From Rhabdornis inornatus (Eukaryota > Chordata > Aves > Passeriformes > Rhabdornithidae), in NCBI GenBank assembly GCA_013397075.1, contig VWZS01009593.1:667545-731544 (forward strand): a stretch of DNA of 64,000 nt, in the 5' to 3' direction. The position numbers and the translations under genes are program-made. Under the pieces are notes generated by a model, which was given only the letters and a program-made list of their open reading frames with translations, did not search any database and had not been told where the DNA came from. The first letter of the stretch is position 1; each line of letters opens with the position of its first letter. Positions 11,761 through 24,884 of the stretch are shown one piece after another.

Positions 11761-13069
11761 CAAATCTATACCTATATGCAAACACTTGTTAAGAGAATTT
11801 CACCATTTAACTTTAAATATTTATATTTATACATGAGTATTCATCCATTTCCATGTATTTATTAAAGTAATTTATACCTGTGGTCCTAGAAGAGGGTTTG
11901 TGATAGCATATTTAATAATTGAAGACAAAAGTTCATAGCTCAGTTAGAAAGTATTACTAATCAAGCAATTACTAGCCATTGGCAAGGTAAAAAGTAATGA
12001 AGCTTGATGCTGGAAGGACAGCCTTTGAAAATGAAACACATTCTCGGTGTTTGATACTGAAAGTGCTGTATAAATGAATAAAATGTAATGTAATATAATT
12101 ATAATTTAGGCAAAGTTGAGGTCAAGTATCCTTTAAATTGAGATTAAGCATATTATTCATGAAAGTGCAGGCATCATTAGACATGTATAATGTCTATGTA
12201 GAGGAAGCTATGTGAGAGGACATCAGTAAGTGAGCTTGACATCACCAGTAAGCCAATTCAGACTTCTTTTGTAATTATGCAAGAGATATAAATCTTCAAG
12301 AATATTATTTTGTGAAGGGACTGGAAACATAAACGTGTGCAACAGCAAGTCAGAGACACAAGTCTCTATACTTACACAACAATTCATTTGTCATTATTTT
12401 GCAATTGATAAATGACACACACAACATGAACAGAATAGCGGGAGGTAAATTTGGAAGGTGAAGAAATAGATGTAAGAAAGAAAAGGATGGGAGGAAAGAA
12501 AATAAAGATGACAGTCGCTCCCCAGTACCATAAAACCCAAGTCAACAATTTCAGGATGAAATATGAGAGAAGGAAGTGTAATGAGAAAGGTGAAAAAAAT
12601 TTATGAAATTCAGTAGTTAATTGATGTAAATTATGCAGTCTGGTTCTGTTAAAGTGTAATCAACAGATGCTATGAACGTTTAATATCTTATGTAAAATGG
12701 TAAATATACTTTTGAGAATAAATGATATCTAACAGTTTTGTCCAAGAGAGACCAGACTCAACCATTTTTTACTACAATAGTGTCATTTTCTTCATAGGGA
12801 CATTCTGTCATGGAAGTCTTGTTAATTTGTGACAGGGTGCTTACAAAGGGCAAAGGAGCATATGCAAGTTGATTAATACATTAAAAGAAAAAGTAATGGA
12901 AGGTGTTGGAACCATAGGTGTTGGTTAGATTTAAAAGGCCAGAAACATTCATTACTTTTTCTTCGCTCTTTCTTTTTTTCATCTGTTCTCTCAATTAATA
13001 TCTAAGTGACATTTTCCTCCCGTCACACTCCCATATTACTATTCCTTTGCTCAACAGTTAACAATTGCA
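11761..13069. other. Unique AT-rich sequence
   Basis: No repeat or gene recognised. Target-site duplication of the neighbouring LTR could not be tested because the other end of the provirus is not preserved. Confidence 0.5.
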
Positions 13070-13348
13070 CTATATCTATATCTAATCTATATCTATACCT
13101 CTATCTATATCTAATCTATATCTATACCTCTATCTATATCTAATCTATATCATCTATGTCTATGTCTATGTCTATGTCTATGTCTATCTATATCTATATC
13201 TATATCTATATCTATATCTATCTATATCTATCTATATCTATCTATCTATATCTATATCTATATCTATATCATCATCTATATCATCTATATCATCTATGTC
13301 TATATCAATATCTATGCCTATATATCTATATATCTATATACATATATG
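13070..13348 (+). repeat. Mosaic ATCTAT/ATCTATGT satellite with higher-order units
   Basis: The array changes structure along its length. It opens with a 29-bp unit containing TCTAATCTATATCTATACCT that repeats at least twice, passes into about five TCTATG hexamers (near 13155-13185), then TATATC hexamers mixed with TCTA tetramers, then ATCATCTAT units, and ends in TATATC/TATATA steps near 13348. The Met-Ser and Ile-Tyr frame running through it is an artefact of the repeat. Confidence 0.95.
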
Positions 13349-15382
13349 ATGTAGTACTCCACTTACTCAGCAGATCACAGACAAACATTTGACAGCATTT
13401 ACAGACTGTGTGAGGACATGGACATGTATTTTACAAAATACTTTTAGGTAAGCCTTTATTCCCATGGTCATGGAGATAATCTCTAGTATGCAAACTATTT
13501 GTTATCATTTAAATATATCTATTATATAGAAGTCTATCATCCTGGATGTTGAATTGGATATTAAATGCATTTCTGAGAGGTGAAAGAGATAGCATAATGT
13601 CTTGTCTAATACCAAAAAGAGAATCACTACAGATCAAAAAAACCCAAACAAATACAGAGAACGAGAACAAAGTCTGTAAAAAGGGCATTTAAATATATGA
13701 ATTTAATCTAGATGGTAAGTATAAAGGTAATGAACTATAAAGGAGAGCATGTTATGGGTAAATAAAAGAAATAAAAATACCACCTGCCTTGTTGCGGGAC
13801 TTGTGCAAGTCAGATTATATTGTGACTATTTTTTAGCAAATATCAATTCATGTTCTTCCAGATGCAAATTACTTTGTTTTTATTTCTGTACAGTCATACT
13901 TGTATTACACAGTAGCATAGAACACTTAAGAAAATCCATTTTAAATTAGAAGAATATGGTGATATGGACATGAGCTCAGTCAGTAAATATACAAATACAC
14001 ATACTTAATAATGCATATATAATAAATATACATCAGATTTCTGCATTATTATTTGTAAGCTCTCAGTAGCAGCTTCAATTCAGGAGTAAACTTCCCTCCA
14101 TTATGTATTAGCTAAACAGACAGACATTTATATGGAGCAGAGGACATCTCTAGGTTCCCTCATATAACTTGTTTATAGGTCTGTATCATTATTTGGATGC
14201 CTGTGATGAACAGGAGAGGCATTAATCATTTCACTGAGAGGAATGAAGCAACGGTGGGATTTAGCTATTGCAAGAAAATGGATTAGCTCTCTTCTGTAGA
14301 CTCTATTTTTGATATCTGACTGCTGAACACAATGTTTACCCTGCATCTCTAAAATGCTTATCACTACAATGTAGCACTTGTCAGCCTACTCAATCTCTGA
14401 AAAAAATTAAGTACAATAATATTTAGCTAGGAAATTTAAATTGTAATGAATTGTAGAGGGACATGGACAATGCAGATACTAATAATGTAATATACTGAGA
14501 AATAACAGAGATACTATTTCTAATAATTTATTCACTCTTTTATAGGTGCAATTCCTCCCGAATTTTTACTCTAGACTATTTATTTTGATTTTGCTATTTT
14601 AGCTATTCATAATATCTTCCAGATAAATTAATATGCAAGTATTTTTAGGTTGAAGATATATTTTTTCTTAGCTTCTTATTTATTTATAAGTGCTGTGTAT
14701 AAGGTCTAAACAATTATATATTTGGATACTTCCTATATAGTTTTCAATGTTCAGAATAAATAAGGCCAATGGACTACTTGAAACTCAACTTGTAGACTAC
14801 TTCTATAAACACTGTCCTTGGGAATCAAGTTTATCATCCATGAATTCTATCAGCTTAAAAAAAAGTGTAAGCATAAAAACATTCTGCGCTAAGCTTAAGG
14901 ATATTTTTCTGTTATGTTCTGGTTCTTTTTGTCCTTTCTCGCTCATCTTTTCTCCTGGAAAAAAACCAAAACTTAAAAAAAATTAAAAATCTGTATTTTG
15001 TCTTTTGTTTGATTGAGTTTTTCAGCTACCCACCTTCTGTTCATTGTGGAGAATTCTAAATCAATCATTCTTAATTTAAAACTTAAAACCCAAATTTCCT
15101 AAGGTAATCTGACTTTTTTTCTCAGTAATTATTTACCTATTAATTTCTGATACATAAGTCTTCTGGACTATACATGGAGGTGGAGGATAATGGAAGACAG
15201 TAAGAATCAAGACCATAAGTCTGGAACCAGATCTCTGTAAAATTCTGATGTGGAATCTTATCAACTTTACTGAGCATTAGACTAAACAGCAAAATATTAT
15301 TTGCATTTATGTTTATGTTGCCACGGTCTGAATAAAGAGGACTTTAATATAAAAAGGAAGAGTACAAGCAAGACAGAGAGAG
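13349..15382. other. Unique AT-rich sequence; possible conserved patch at 14170-14390
   Basis: No mobile element or exon recognised. Bases 14170-14390 are less AT-rich and free of simple repeats, with the texture of conserved noncoding DNA. That is an impression only and needs a cross-species alignment. Confidence 0.4.
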
Positions 15383-15572
15383 ACTTCTTACAAAGACCTT
15401 TATAATAGGATAAAGGACAGTAGGTTTAAACTGAAAGGATAGATTTAAATTGGATACAAAGACGCATTTTATGGGGAGGCTGGTGAGACACTGGAGCAAG
15501 TTGCCCAGGGAAACTGAGGGTTCCCCATCCTTGGAAATATCTGAGGTCAGGCTTGATGGGGCTCTACCAGGG
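15383..15572 (+). mobile_element. CR1 LINE 3' fragment, sense
   Basis: The phrase GGTGAGACACTGGAGCAAGT (15482-15501) followed by GCCCAGGGAAACTGAGG is the sequence near the 3' end of sense CR1, comparable to 50640-50690 in this window. It stops at GATGGGGCTCTACC (15555-15568), about 100 bases short of the normal CR1 end. There it meets the LTR at 15573. Confidence 0.75.
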
Positions 15573-16226
15573 GGCTGAGGTCATCAGTCATTTTCTCTGC
15601 TGCTCCTTCCTCCTCAAGGATAGGACTTGTCATGCTCTTCCCCTGCTCTTCCCCTGCTCCAGTGTGCTGTTGCTCTTGTGGGAAACAGTTCTTCACAAAA
15701 TGGTCCAGCATGATCCCCTTCCACAGGGTGCAGTCCTTCAGAAACAGGCTGCTCCAGCATGGGTCCCTCGTGGGGTCAGAATTCCTGCCAGCAAACCTGC
15801 TCCAGCGTGGGGTCATCTCTCCATGATTCTGCAGATCCCTGCCAGGAGCCTGCCCAGCGTTGGGTTCCAGCAGGGTCACAGCACCCTTTGGGCACGTCTG
15901 TCTCTTCCAATGTGGGATCCTTCAGGGGCTGCAGGGGCATCTCTGCTCTGGCACCTGGAGCACCTCCTTCCTCTCCTTCGTCACTGACCTTGGTGTGTGT
16001 AGAGCTGTTTATTTAACTTATTCTCACTCCTGTTGTTCCACAGCTTTTTCCTTCCCTTCTTAAATACAATATTCCTGAGGTGCTAACACTGTCACTGACA
16101 GGCTCAGCCTTGGCCAGCAGAGCTGGCATCGACCCTGTCAGACCTGGGGGAAGCTTCCAGCAGCCTTCACAGAAGCCACCCCTGTAGCCTCACTAACAAA
16201 ATTTTGTTATGCAAACCTAATGCAAC
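15573..16226 (-). mobile_element. ERVL-type LTR, GC-rich, minus orientation
   Basis: A 650-bp GC-rich block in AT-rich surroundings. On the minus strand it starts near 16226 with a TTGCATTAGGTTTGCATAAC-like sequence, which resembles the TGTGTTGGGTTTGC start of a widespread avian LTR. It has a TATTTAAGAAGG TATA-like box (about 16055-16066). Further downstream it has degenerate internal repeats built on GCTCCAGC followed by ATGGGTCCC or GTGGGGTCA (around 15747-15815). The overlapping open frames on both strands (15547-16063) reflect its GC content. No internal ERV sequence accompanies it, so it is probably a solo LTR. Confidence 0.75.
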
Positions 16227-19200
16227 TGTGTTTATCAATGGCCATATTCTACGAGTGTTGTTTTATTGTCAAAATCCATGTAAAGCTAAAAAAGGCAGTA
16301 AATGACTGGCATGTGCTCTTACTTTCAGTTACACTTTAGTTTCTGCCGTAATTCAGTGAAGTTGTGCTGAATGTCACTGGATGCCAGAAATGTCAAGACT
16401 GTTAAAACCAAAGCCAAATCCCAAGACGCAAACTGTGACATCAAGGTTCATAGTATTGACGGCCAAGGGGTCTGCTTAATCTTCTGCAATATAAACCTTG
16501 TCTTCAATTTTCATTGAAGTAGGTGTTGTTTGTATAGTTTTTAAACTAAAAAAAAAAAAGAAAAAAAATTCTTCATCAAAAACTGTCATCAAAAGTAAAG
16601 CAGCAGCATAAGCATCCAAATATCCAGATAAAGGATTTATTTCTCATGTTAAAATACATACTGTGCATCTGTACCACAATCTCACCTAACATAAATGTTC
16701 TCCATTGTTCTACATTTATATGTGTGAAGCTCCATCCTCAAAAACTGTGTATTACGATGCAACTTAACAAAATGGCATTAACTGGTAATATTGTTTCTCT
16801 TAAGTAAAGCAAATAATTTCTTCTGCTGAAGTCTGTTCATTATTGAGAGCACTAAAAGAGGACAGTCCTCCTATCTAAATAACTCCGCATTTTGTATTTG
16901 AAGTCAAATTGTTTGTATGTGTTTAATGGAAAGTTTCACACTGTTAGTGTGACAATCCTTTGAAAATTTTTGGCTAAATAATATTTTGTAATTATTTATT
17001 TTCTCCTTTGAAACACCTGAAATTTGCTGCATTTAAAAAAAATTGTACTAGTTTAATAATTCTGAATTTTTATATAAATTTCCCTACTTATTTACACTGG
17101 TAATTTTGATTGTTTTCTGTAATTCCAGGTAAATTATGTCAATACTAAAAGAAAAAGAAGTAAAGCCATGATGGTAGATCTAATTAGTTCTTGCTTATAA
17201 TTACATTATTTACAAGAAATGTATAGAAAGAAATATACAATATATCAAGAATTCTTGCATTATTTCTGAAGAAATAGTACAAGGAGCTTACTGGAGAATG
17301 GATCCCTGACTTACATTTTAATACATCTTCGTCACTATTTTTCCATCACTTAAAATATTTTCTTTCTCCATGGAAATAATCAACAAAGTGAAATCATATT
17401 GAAAACCAAACAACTTTAACATATTATTTCTTTAACTTTTCTTATTTTTAAAGGACACCCTGTGAATACAGGCAAAAATACACAATGATTTGATCAGCAG
17501 GATAGTACTAATGGTCACCGACAAATATACTTGGTGTTTTTTCATCAGATCTGCAGAAGGTAGTCATGTAACCAAGTGTTCTAATTTTAGATGCTGCTTT
17601 TGTAAAAGCCAATAATTTTTATGGATAAAAGTGAGACAGCGTTTGTAGAAGGTAATAACTTCTAGATAAATAAAATAGATTGCAGGGGGAAGAGAGAAGA
17701 AAAATAAGGGTTGAACAAGCAAATCTTTTCACTTCTCCAACGTCAAGAAGAGGAAACTTCAAACCAAAAATATTGTAAATTTAATTTAATTACATTAATG
17801 GACAAAATAATGTAAAGATAAAGATGGCTGGCAACTTCAACATAAAGGGGAGTGTTAGGAAGGGAAGAAAGAGATAAATTTTCTCTATTTTTACTAGGCT
17901 ATAGATAATTTTTCAGTGGAAAAAATAATAGCTATGTGTAAACTAACATCAACTGTCAGTTGAAACTTATGTTTTGAAAATATACCAAGAGGTCTTTCCT
18001 GACAACTTCTAAATAATTAAGCCAGATGATTTAGCAGAAATAATGCCAAATAACAAGTGTTTCTCTTGACTTTACAGAGGTATGAATCTGGTCAGTGTCT
18101 CTGGTTAAAATAAACAGAGCATTTCCTATTCCTACCATGATTGATTTCAAACAGAGAAGAGTTCTGTTCTTACTGGACATATTTAAACAAATTTTTAGAA
18201 ATTATTTTGTAAAATGATTTCCCCAAATTATTTTGAATTATGTTAATAATGCAATATAAAGCATCAGAAAGACTGATGACCATTTGTTAGCATGCTAATA
18301 CAATAACTTTTTGCCATCAGTTTACTGACCCCTTACTCTTGCCTTTTTTCCATAATGACCTTCATGATGTTGATGATCATAAATAGCAGAAAGCTTAGTT
18401 ACAGATAACCACAGTGAAGCTTGCTGATTTTTTTCTCCTAACAATTAATTTAATGCTATAATATAATAAATAATATATAATGCTATATTTTATTTAATTT
18501 ATTTAATGCTATATTTCTCATCCCTTTTTTTTTTTAATTCTGTCATAATTTCTGTGCCGTCTGATCTTCAGACAAATCTCCAGCATAGCTTTTCCTAACA
18601 TTCTCCTCCTAAGATGATTTGTAGTATGACAAATTGGCCCATATCAGTGTTCACCCCCACTGTAAAACCTTAAGTGCTATTTCTGCCAGGTGTAGTGTCA
18701 TGCTCTGCTAAGGCCCTCCATGCTTTGGGCTGCATTGTCTCTCCACAGTCCTACATTTGGGAGCCCACAGTCCCTTCAGGGGAATAGAACATTTTCTATA
18801 GAAAACAATATAATTTGATTAAATAAAGGACCCACATATGGACTCTGGGCCTCACTTGCATGAGGAACATCCTTGTATTGTTGCATTGTGGAGGAAATAC
18901 TCTTGAATGCACAGCACAACTTTTACACCTGCATGGCTCAATTACGAGAGGTTCCTTGTCTCTGTACTGAACATATATGACTTATTTTGGTTGTAACAAA
19001 GGGCTCAGTAGCAGAGAGTGAATTGTAATTAAGGCAATCTTAATTGATGTTCTAAATAAGATTAGAAATTCAATTAATAAAAATATTCCAGGATTTCAGA
19101 AACCTAGCAAAAAGATGGAAATGGATATTTCCAATATAAGAAGGTAAAATGTTTTCCAAAGTGTTTTTTTAATGTTCTTCATGTCTGCACAAAGCTGAGA

Positions 19201-19700
19201 CTTTCACAATCATTGATTAAATGTTGTTACGCCTCATGCAAAAATGTGATGTTTCTAGCAAGTCTATGCCCTCTAGCACCATACTTTGGTTTCTATCTTA
19301 GTACAGACTCAAAAGTGTTAGTAGCATTTGTGTGTGACTAACTCCCTTTGTCTATAGCAGCAGCAGAACCAACAGTGTTTTACATCCTTACAGTGTCATT
19401 GGAAAATAGTAGTTTTCAGAAGTTTTTGTAGGAAAGTCCTCAAACAATCCTGCTCACTCATCTATAGCCATAAGCAAAATTCAATTTTTAGTAACATTCC
19501 TAACATTTTGTTTCAAGTTGTACCACAAAATCTGTAGCATGACATGCTTTTTCAATAAAAACAGACACATAAGGGGAACAAAACTGATGTATTTTTATTT
19601 ATCTACCTCTGCATTGTCACTTAAGTGAAGAAGTAAAAACAAACATTGGATCTGTAGTTGCTTGTAGCAGAAAAGAAGATAGCTTAGCTGGCTCGTACAC
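16227..19700. other. Unique AT-rich sequence
   Basis: No recognised gene or element. An AT-only low-complexity patch with TAATGCTATA-type units lies at 18445-18515. Bases 16280-16510 and 18540-18990 are more balanced in composition and could be old repeats or conserved noncoding DNA. Confidence 0.45.
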
Positions 19701-20215
19701 AATGAAAGCTATTATCAAAAATCTAAAACTAGAGGAATTCAGACTACATGAAGGTAAAGATTTTTTAAGAGTGGAATGCCAAGGAGCAGCGAGGCACAGC
19801 TGCACTTGGAGGGATGGGAATCTGGGAGCCAAGGCTGACTCTGTGCAGGCCATTTCCCTGCTGATGGTGGGGGAAAATCCTGCAAGGACTGAACACAGAG
19901 GTAGAGCTGAGCACAGGTGACACGGTCCATCAGCAGGAAAAGTGATGAACCAGGTTCAGAGTCCCCCCAAGATCTCACCTGAGAGCAGGAGAAGAAATCA
20001 AGGCAAGCCAAGTCATAGTACTGGGGGTATATCCAGGACACCAGGACTGGGCTGGTGCTTCTGCAGTATTGTTTGGGGAGCTGTGATAGCCCCAAAGCTG
20101 AGATGCAATGATGTCCTAGGTCTGTGTGCAAGGGTGTATGAAGACCCCAGGTGAAGCTGTTGGTGCCTTTGGGGCTGTGACAAGATGCTATGGATTCTCC
20201 ACTGCTTCAAGATCT
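19701..20215. other. GC-richer unclassified patch, possibly old retroelement
   Basis: Sequence at 19735-19785 vaguely resembles a CR1 3'-region phrase (GGAATTCAGACTACATGAAG), after which the DNA is GC-richer and matches nothing I know. Open frames occur on both strands (19739-20131 minus, 19942-20154 plus), with no domain. I cannot assign it. Confidence 0.25.
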
Positions 20216-20683
20216 TTTAAGTGATATTGGTATTGTAACTCACCCAGATGTGCCACGTATTGTTTTTCCAAACACATTGAGCATGACGCCCTTGCTGACA
20301 CAGCTTTCTAGGTGCTTACAATTCTGCTTCACCAGAATTAATATACATAATTAGAGCAACATTTATAAAATTAAATATACCGTAAATTGATATATCTGGA
20401 CCTCTTTAAGATGAGATTGAGACTAATCTTTAATGCAATAGAACACAATTGATTCCGTTTAGAAATGGTAGTGTCTTCTAATTCTTGTCTTATTGATCAT
20501 GCACTGGATAAATTCAAAACTTTTGCAGAGATGCAAAGATGAAACCTTTGCACTGGAAAAACAATTTTCTCAGCCAAGTGAAGTTCTTCAAAGATGACAC
20601 AATAGATGCTTTTCATGTTATCTATGATTTTGAGAAAAATAAAAATAAAATCAATGCAGAAAACCATTCTGATAACATCAAAA
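20216..20683. other. Unique AT-rich sequence
   Basis: Nothing recognised. Confidence 0.4.
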
Positions 20684-21018
20684 GGTGTAAGGCTATTGCA
20701 GTTGTCCTGGGTACAGAGGGAAAGAGGGGTACAGACAGCATTTTGCCTTTGTCTAGAAAACAATGCCATGCTCTTCCTCTCTCCTCCCCTTCTCTCTCCG
20801 AAGTGGTTTTGTTTGTTGGATGATGAATACCCTCTTGTGGGTACAGCACTCTCTCTTTTGTGCTCTGTTTTATTAATATTGTCGTGTTTATTGCCAGTTC
20901 TTCAGTAAAACTGTGATTCCAACTTGAGATCTGTCCTAGTATTTCCTCTGGTATTGGAAAGAGGCAGGAGAAGATGCGCAGCTTGAGTGAGGTCAGTTTT
21001 TCTGCTGGGTTTTAAGCC
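20684..21018 (+). mobile_element. Degenerate ERV LTR fragment, plus orientation
   Basis: The right half resembles the 3' part of the passerine LTR family seen at 11220-11760, read in the opposite direction. It has a TTTTATTAATATTGTCGTG-like stretch (about 20868), AAAACTGTGATTCCAACTTG (20907-20926), and a terminal TGCTGGGTTTTAAGCCAG (21003-21020) where the family ends in a GCTGGGGTTAAACC-like sequence. The left boundary is uncertain. This is an older and more diverged member than the three minus-strand copies. Confidence 0.45.
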
Positions 21019-24000
21019 AGATCAGCAATTTTATTTAGTTTTGCCTTCAGGTCACTTTTTTGTAAAACCTTATTATGATATATTAGCCTTTTAATACATT
21101 TTTACAAATACTTATTGTAAGGCACTCTACTAAATGTCTAAAATTTATAGTGTTGCTTCATGTTAATATTTTTTCTTTTTTTTCTTTTTTAATTGACCTT
21201 AAGATAATTAGAAGGAATGAGGATGGGTGAGATATTCTTAGTCAATGCTTTTACTGGCACCTTCTAATTTAAGATCCAAATAGCTCTATTTTATTTTAAG
21301 CATAATTTAATGAAACCCAGGTCGTACTTTGTTTGCATTTTAAATGAAATTTAATTCCTATAATTCTCTATTGTTGATTTTCAAATATTCCTTGGGAAGG
21401 GGGGAGGAGGTTTTGGTTTTTTTTTAGGTATCCAAATATATGTTTTAGCTAGTCAGTACTAATGCAAGACCGACATATGTGGTTGATGCCTAAATATACA
21501 ATTAAGAAGTTATATTTAGAAATCCATATTTGAAAACTGGACCTGGAAATTCCTTCATACTTCATACACGACATTCATTCAGTTTGATGTTACACTAAGA
21601 GTTCAAAAATATTAATGAGCACATTAGTGTGTGTGTGTAGGTTTACATTTCTCCACCTGGTTTTTAGTGTATTTCCTTCACATTATATCTCTTTATTATT
21701 TATTTGTAACCTCTTCCAACTCTTGTCTTTTTCTTGTTGGAGTCACTGTATCAGGAAAAATTCAGGAACAACTTCTAACTGATCAGAATTCTTGTCATCT
21801 AAACACAGGTCTTTTAAAGATGCCTGTCACTGCTTTACCTGACAACTTCAGTTTAGCCTTCAAATATCAATTCTGATTTTGATATTGTCTTGATCTTTGA
21901 TACTGTCTGTATTTTCTTGAAATGTTATTCTCAGCTATATCTATACAGTCTTTTTTACATATTTGACTGTGACTGAAATTAATCTATTACTGTCAATGTA
22001 ATCACTACATAAGGAATATTAATACGGGCGGGCATTCCTCAAATGCCTATTTGCCTATGACTGATTCAGAGTGTTTGCTGTTTAGATAATTAAAGCAGAT
22101 GAAGGATGGAGAGAGGTGCAGAGAAAGGTGCTTCAGTGTTCTAGCAATCTGATTAGTGACACTGCACCAGTTACTCATCAGAAATGCTACCTGTAAGTAT
22201 CATTTCCTATTCACCAGAAATCCTTGCCCCAAAAAATGTTTTTTCCAAGAGGTTGTGGGAAGGAAAAGAATAAGAAAGACAAAAAACCCTTTTGGATTTT
22301 GCTTGGGACAAGCAAAAGATGTGATAATCAGAGGCAGTAAGTCTAATAGAATAGCAAAGAAGTAGCAACCCAGGGATATATAATAATATTTATGACACTT
22401 TTCTAAATATATATTTACATTCCGGTCCTGAATCCAGAACTAAGCATCCATTTTAGTCAGTGAAATGCCAGAAACTAAACCAATTCTATACTAAATCAAA
22501 AGGAATTGAGGAGTAGTCATTGAGCTAAGGAGCTAGTCTTTGTTTTGATTATTTCTTCGTTATTCCTTGCCTCGAAGAAGGAAAAGGAAATCTTATATGT
22601 TTAGAAGATTCATGCAACAAGTGAAAACTATGGGCTTGCTACATATTAAGGAATGGAGACACTTTAACAAACAAATTACATTTGAAGTCCAGTCTCCAAA
22701 ATTTTTGCAGTGTTTTAAAGACTGTATATAGGCAGTAGAACTTCTCTAGCCTGTTTTGTTAATGAAAGAAACNGTAGCCAGGGTGCTTGCCATTCTTGCT
22801 GGTCTGGAATGATAATGCTGACTGAACTGCAGATTCCCCCGGCTAACACATTAATGTAAATTTGGAATTCTCTTTTCCATGGACTTGTTTCAGAGGCCTT
22901 AATCAGATGCTCAGAAGCTTAGCTGTCAGACAAGACACACAATGTGATGTCATATTTAATATCAAATAAGTGTAATCATTTCAAATTTCTCTTTATTGCC
23001 TTGTGTGGCAGGCTGCAAGAATTTCCAGTTTCTCATAACTTGTGCTGTGTAAGATGCTGAACTGCATGACATTTTCTATTAATTTCCAACACAATACCTC
23101 CTGCTTGTATGCATTCACTTATTATACAAATTCAAAGGTTGTTTGTCAATAATTTAAAGGACATCTGTCTAAATTAAGAATATGCTTAAAAGAAACAGTA
23201 CTGTCTTCCAGTTTAACAGAGTTCCTGTCTAAAGAGTCCATCTTGCCAATGTCATAGGTTGCCTTCAGTTGCCTCCCTTATCTCCTGGATCCTGCAGCAT
23301 CAGAAATGTGTCATTTCTCTGTACTTCATTGTCAGAGAAAAAAAGAGAGAGAAAGAAACACTGTTACACATGATATATTTTAAACCTTGCATGGAACTTT
23401 GTAATAACTCTATTCGTTCTTTGTGATTAGATGCTGTGTAGTAATCTAGTGAAGAATGTGAAAGAAAAAATCAGTACCTCTACTATCTTATTTGCCTTCT
23501 AGCCATTTCTAACTGTTTTCTTCAACTACATCAACTTCATGGATCTGACTTAAAATTTACATAACCCATAAAGGAAGACTAGCAGGACATAGTACTTAGA
23601 GAGTTGTACACAAAAGTGAACTGATAATGAGGATAACTGGTTGGACAAGAGGCTGACCAGGTCTCCTCTGCTTCTGGTGGGGATACATTTGAATGTACTT
23701 TACATTTGCTCTCCATGTGATCAGTAGAACTGGTTGAGGTTTAATTCTATGCACAAACCACAGGATAAATGTGCATGTAGAAATCTGGAAAACAGTAGAT
23801 TTACTGTGATGCCAGGCACTGACTGCTTGGTTTGAAGATTAACAATTTTTTGTATTCCCTGCTTTTATGTCAATGCCTTATAAGAACTTTGGTAGTCACC
23901 ACATCATATATGCGTAAAATATATTCAACTGGATTTCCAAGTTTTACTGCAGTCATCACCAGAATTTTTGATATATGAAGCTTTATTGGGGATGGCTGTA

Positions 24001-24884
24001 CCCTTCTGGTCATCCAGCTAAGGAAACCTCATTGCAAGGCAGCTCTATATATAGCAGAGTGAGCAATGTAGCAAAGGACATTCAAAAAACTTAAATTTAG
24101 GAAAAGCATTTATCTAGTTGGGCAATTGTATTAGTTATTGCATTTAACAGTTATTGCATTTTTTAGTTTGCTCTTCTGGGATATAATTCTTTTCTCTGCA
24201 TTCTTCAGGTTGGGATCTATACTTTTTTCCCCCTGGAAAATGGCCAGTCAAAAATGTTTTGGGTGCCAAAGTATTTAACATTTATGGCAGGATAAATATT
24301 GGTAGTGACAGGTTAGACTAAAATGTGAGTGTAATCATAGACTCTCATGTCAGGACAAAAACAAGAAAGGTGATTGAATTAATACTGTAAGGTGGGACTA
24401 AAGACTTTCTGCATGACATCTCCACAGTCACAGCAATGACAATCATTTGTTTGGGATCTTTTTGGAATCAAGAGTGCTTCATTCTGCATATAAGTTTAAA
24501 TCACATACATTGATTGCTGTAAATGAAGACTGATTTGATTTATTTCAGGAATACTGCAGCATAAAACGACCATAAACTAAATATGAGACTATTTTGAGGA
24601 CAACTAAATTCATACAAAAGGAAAGAAAAAAGCTTGCTTGCTATTTATATATTTATTTTTTTTGTTTCTTTTAAACTTCTGTAAACCTTGAAATGAAATG
24701 CTGGTTCAATATATCTTGCAAAAAAGTGGATGAATAACACAGTCATCATCAGAAGTATTTATTTAAAAGTTGATTTAAAAAGGAGAAAGGGACAAACCCA
24801 GGGTCACCAGTAATGAGTGATGGGATGGTGTGCCATAACTTGAAGAAATGAGCACTAATGGGATCTCTCAGTCTGCTCCATGAG
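21019..24884. other. Unique AT-rich sequence with possible conserved patch at 22825-23080
   Basis: No gene or mobile element recognised. A single N lies at 22773. Bases 22825-23080 are repeat-free with balanced composition, including TTAATGTAAATTTGGAATTC (22852-22871), and look like a candidate conserved noncoding element, unproven. Confidence 0.4.
22773..22773. other. Single N
   Basis: One ambiguous base. Unlike the N at 11008, its flanks do not repeat each other, so there is no sign of a false duplication here. Confidence 0.9.

Noticed and set aside
13070..13348. CRISPR-like array
   Set aside because: Repeats are contiguous without unique spacers, and the host is a vertebrate.
13156..13392. 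Frame with Met-Ser and Ile-Tyr repeats
   Set aside because: Pure product of the ATCTAT/ATGTCT satellite.
15547..16063. Overlapping long frames on both strands
   Set aside because: Explained by the high G+C of an ERVL-type LTR; no domain in any frame.
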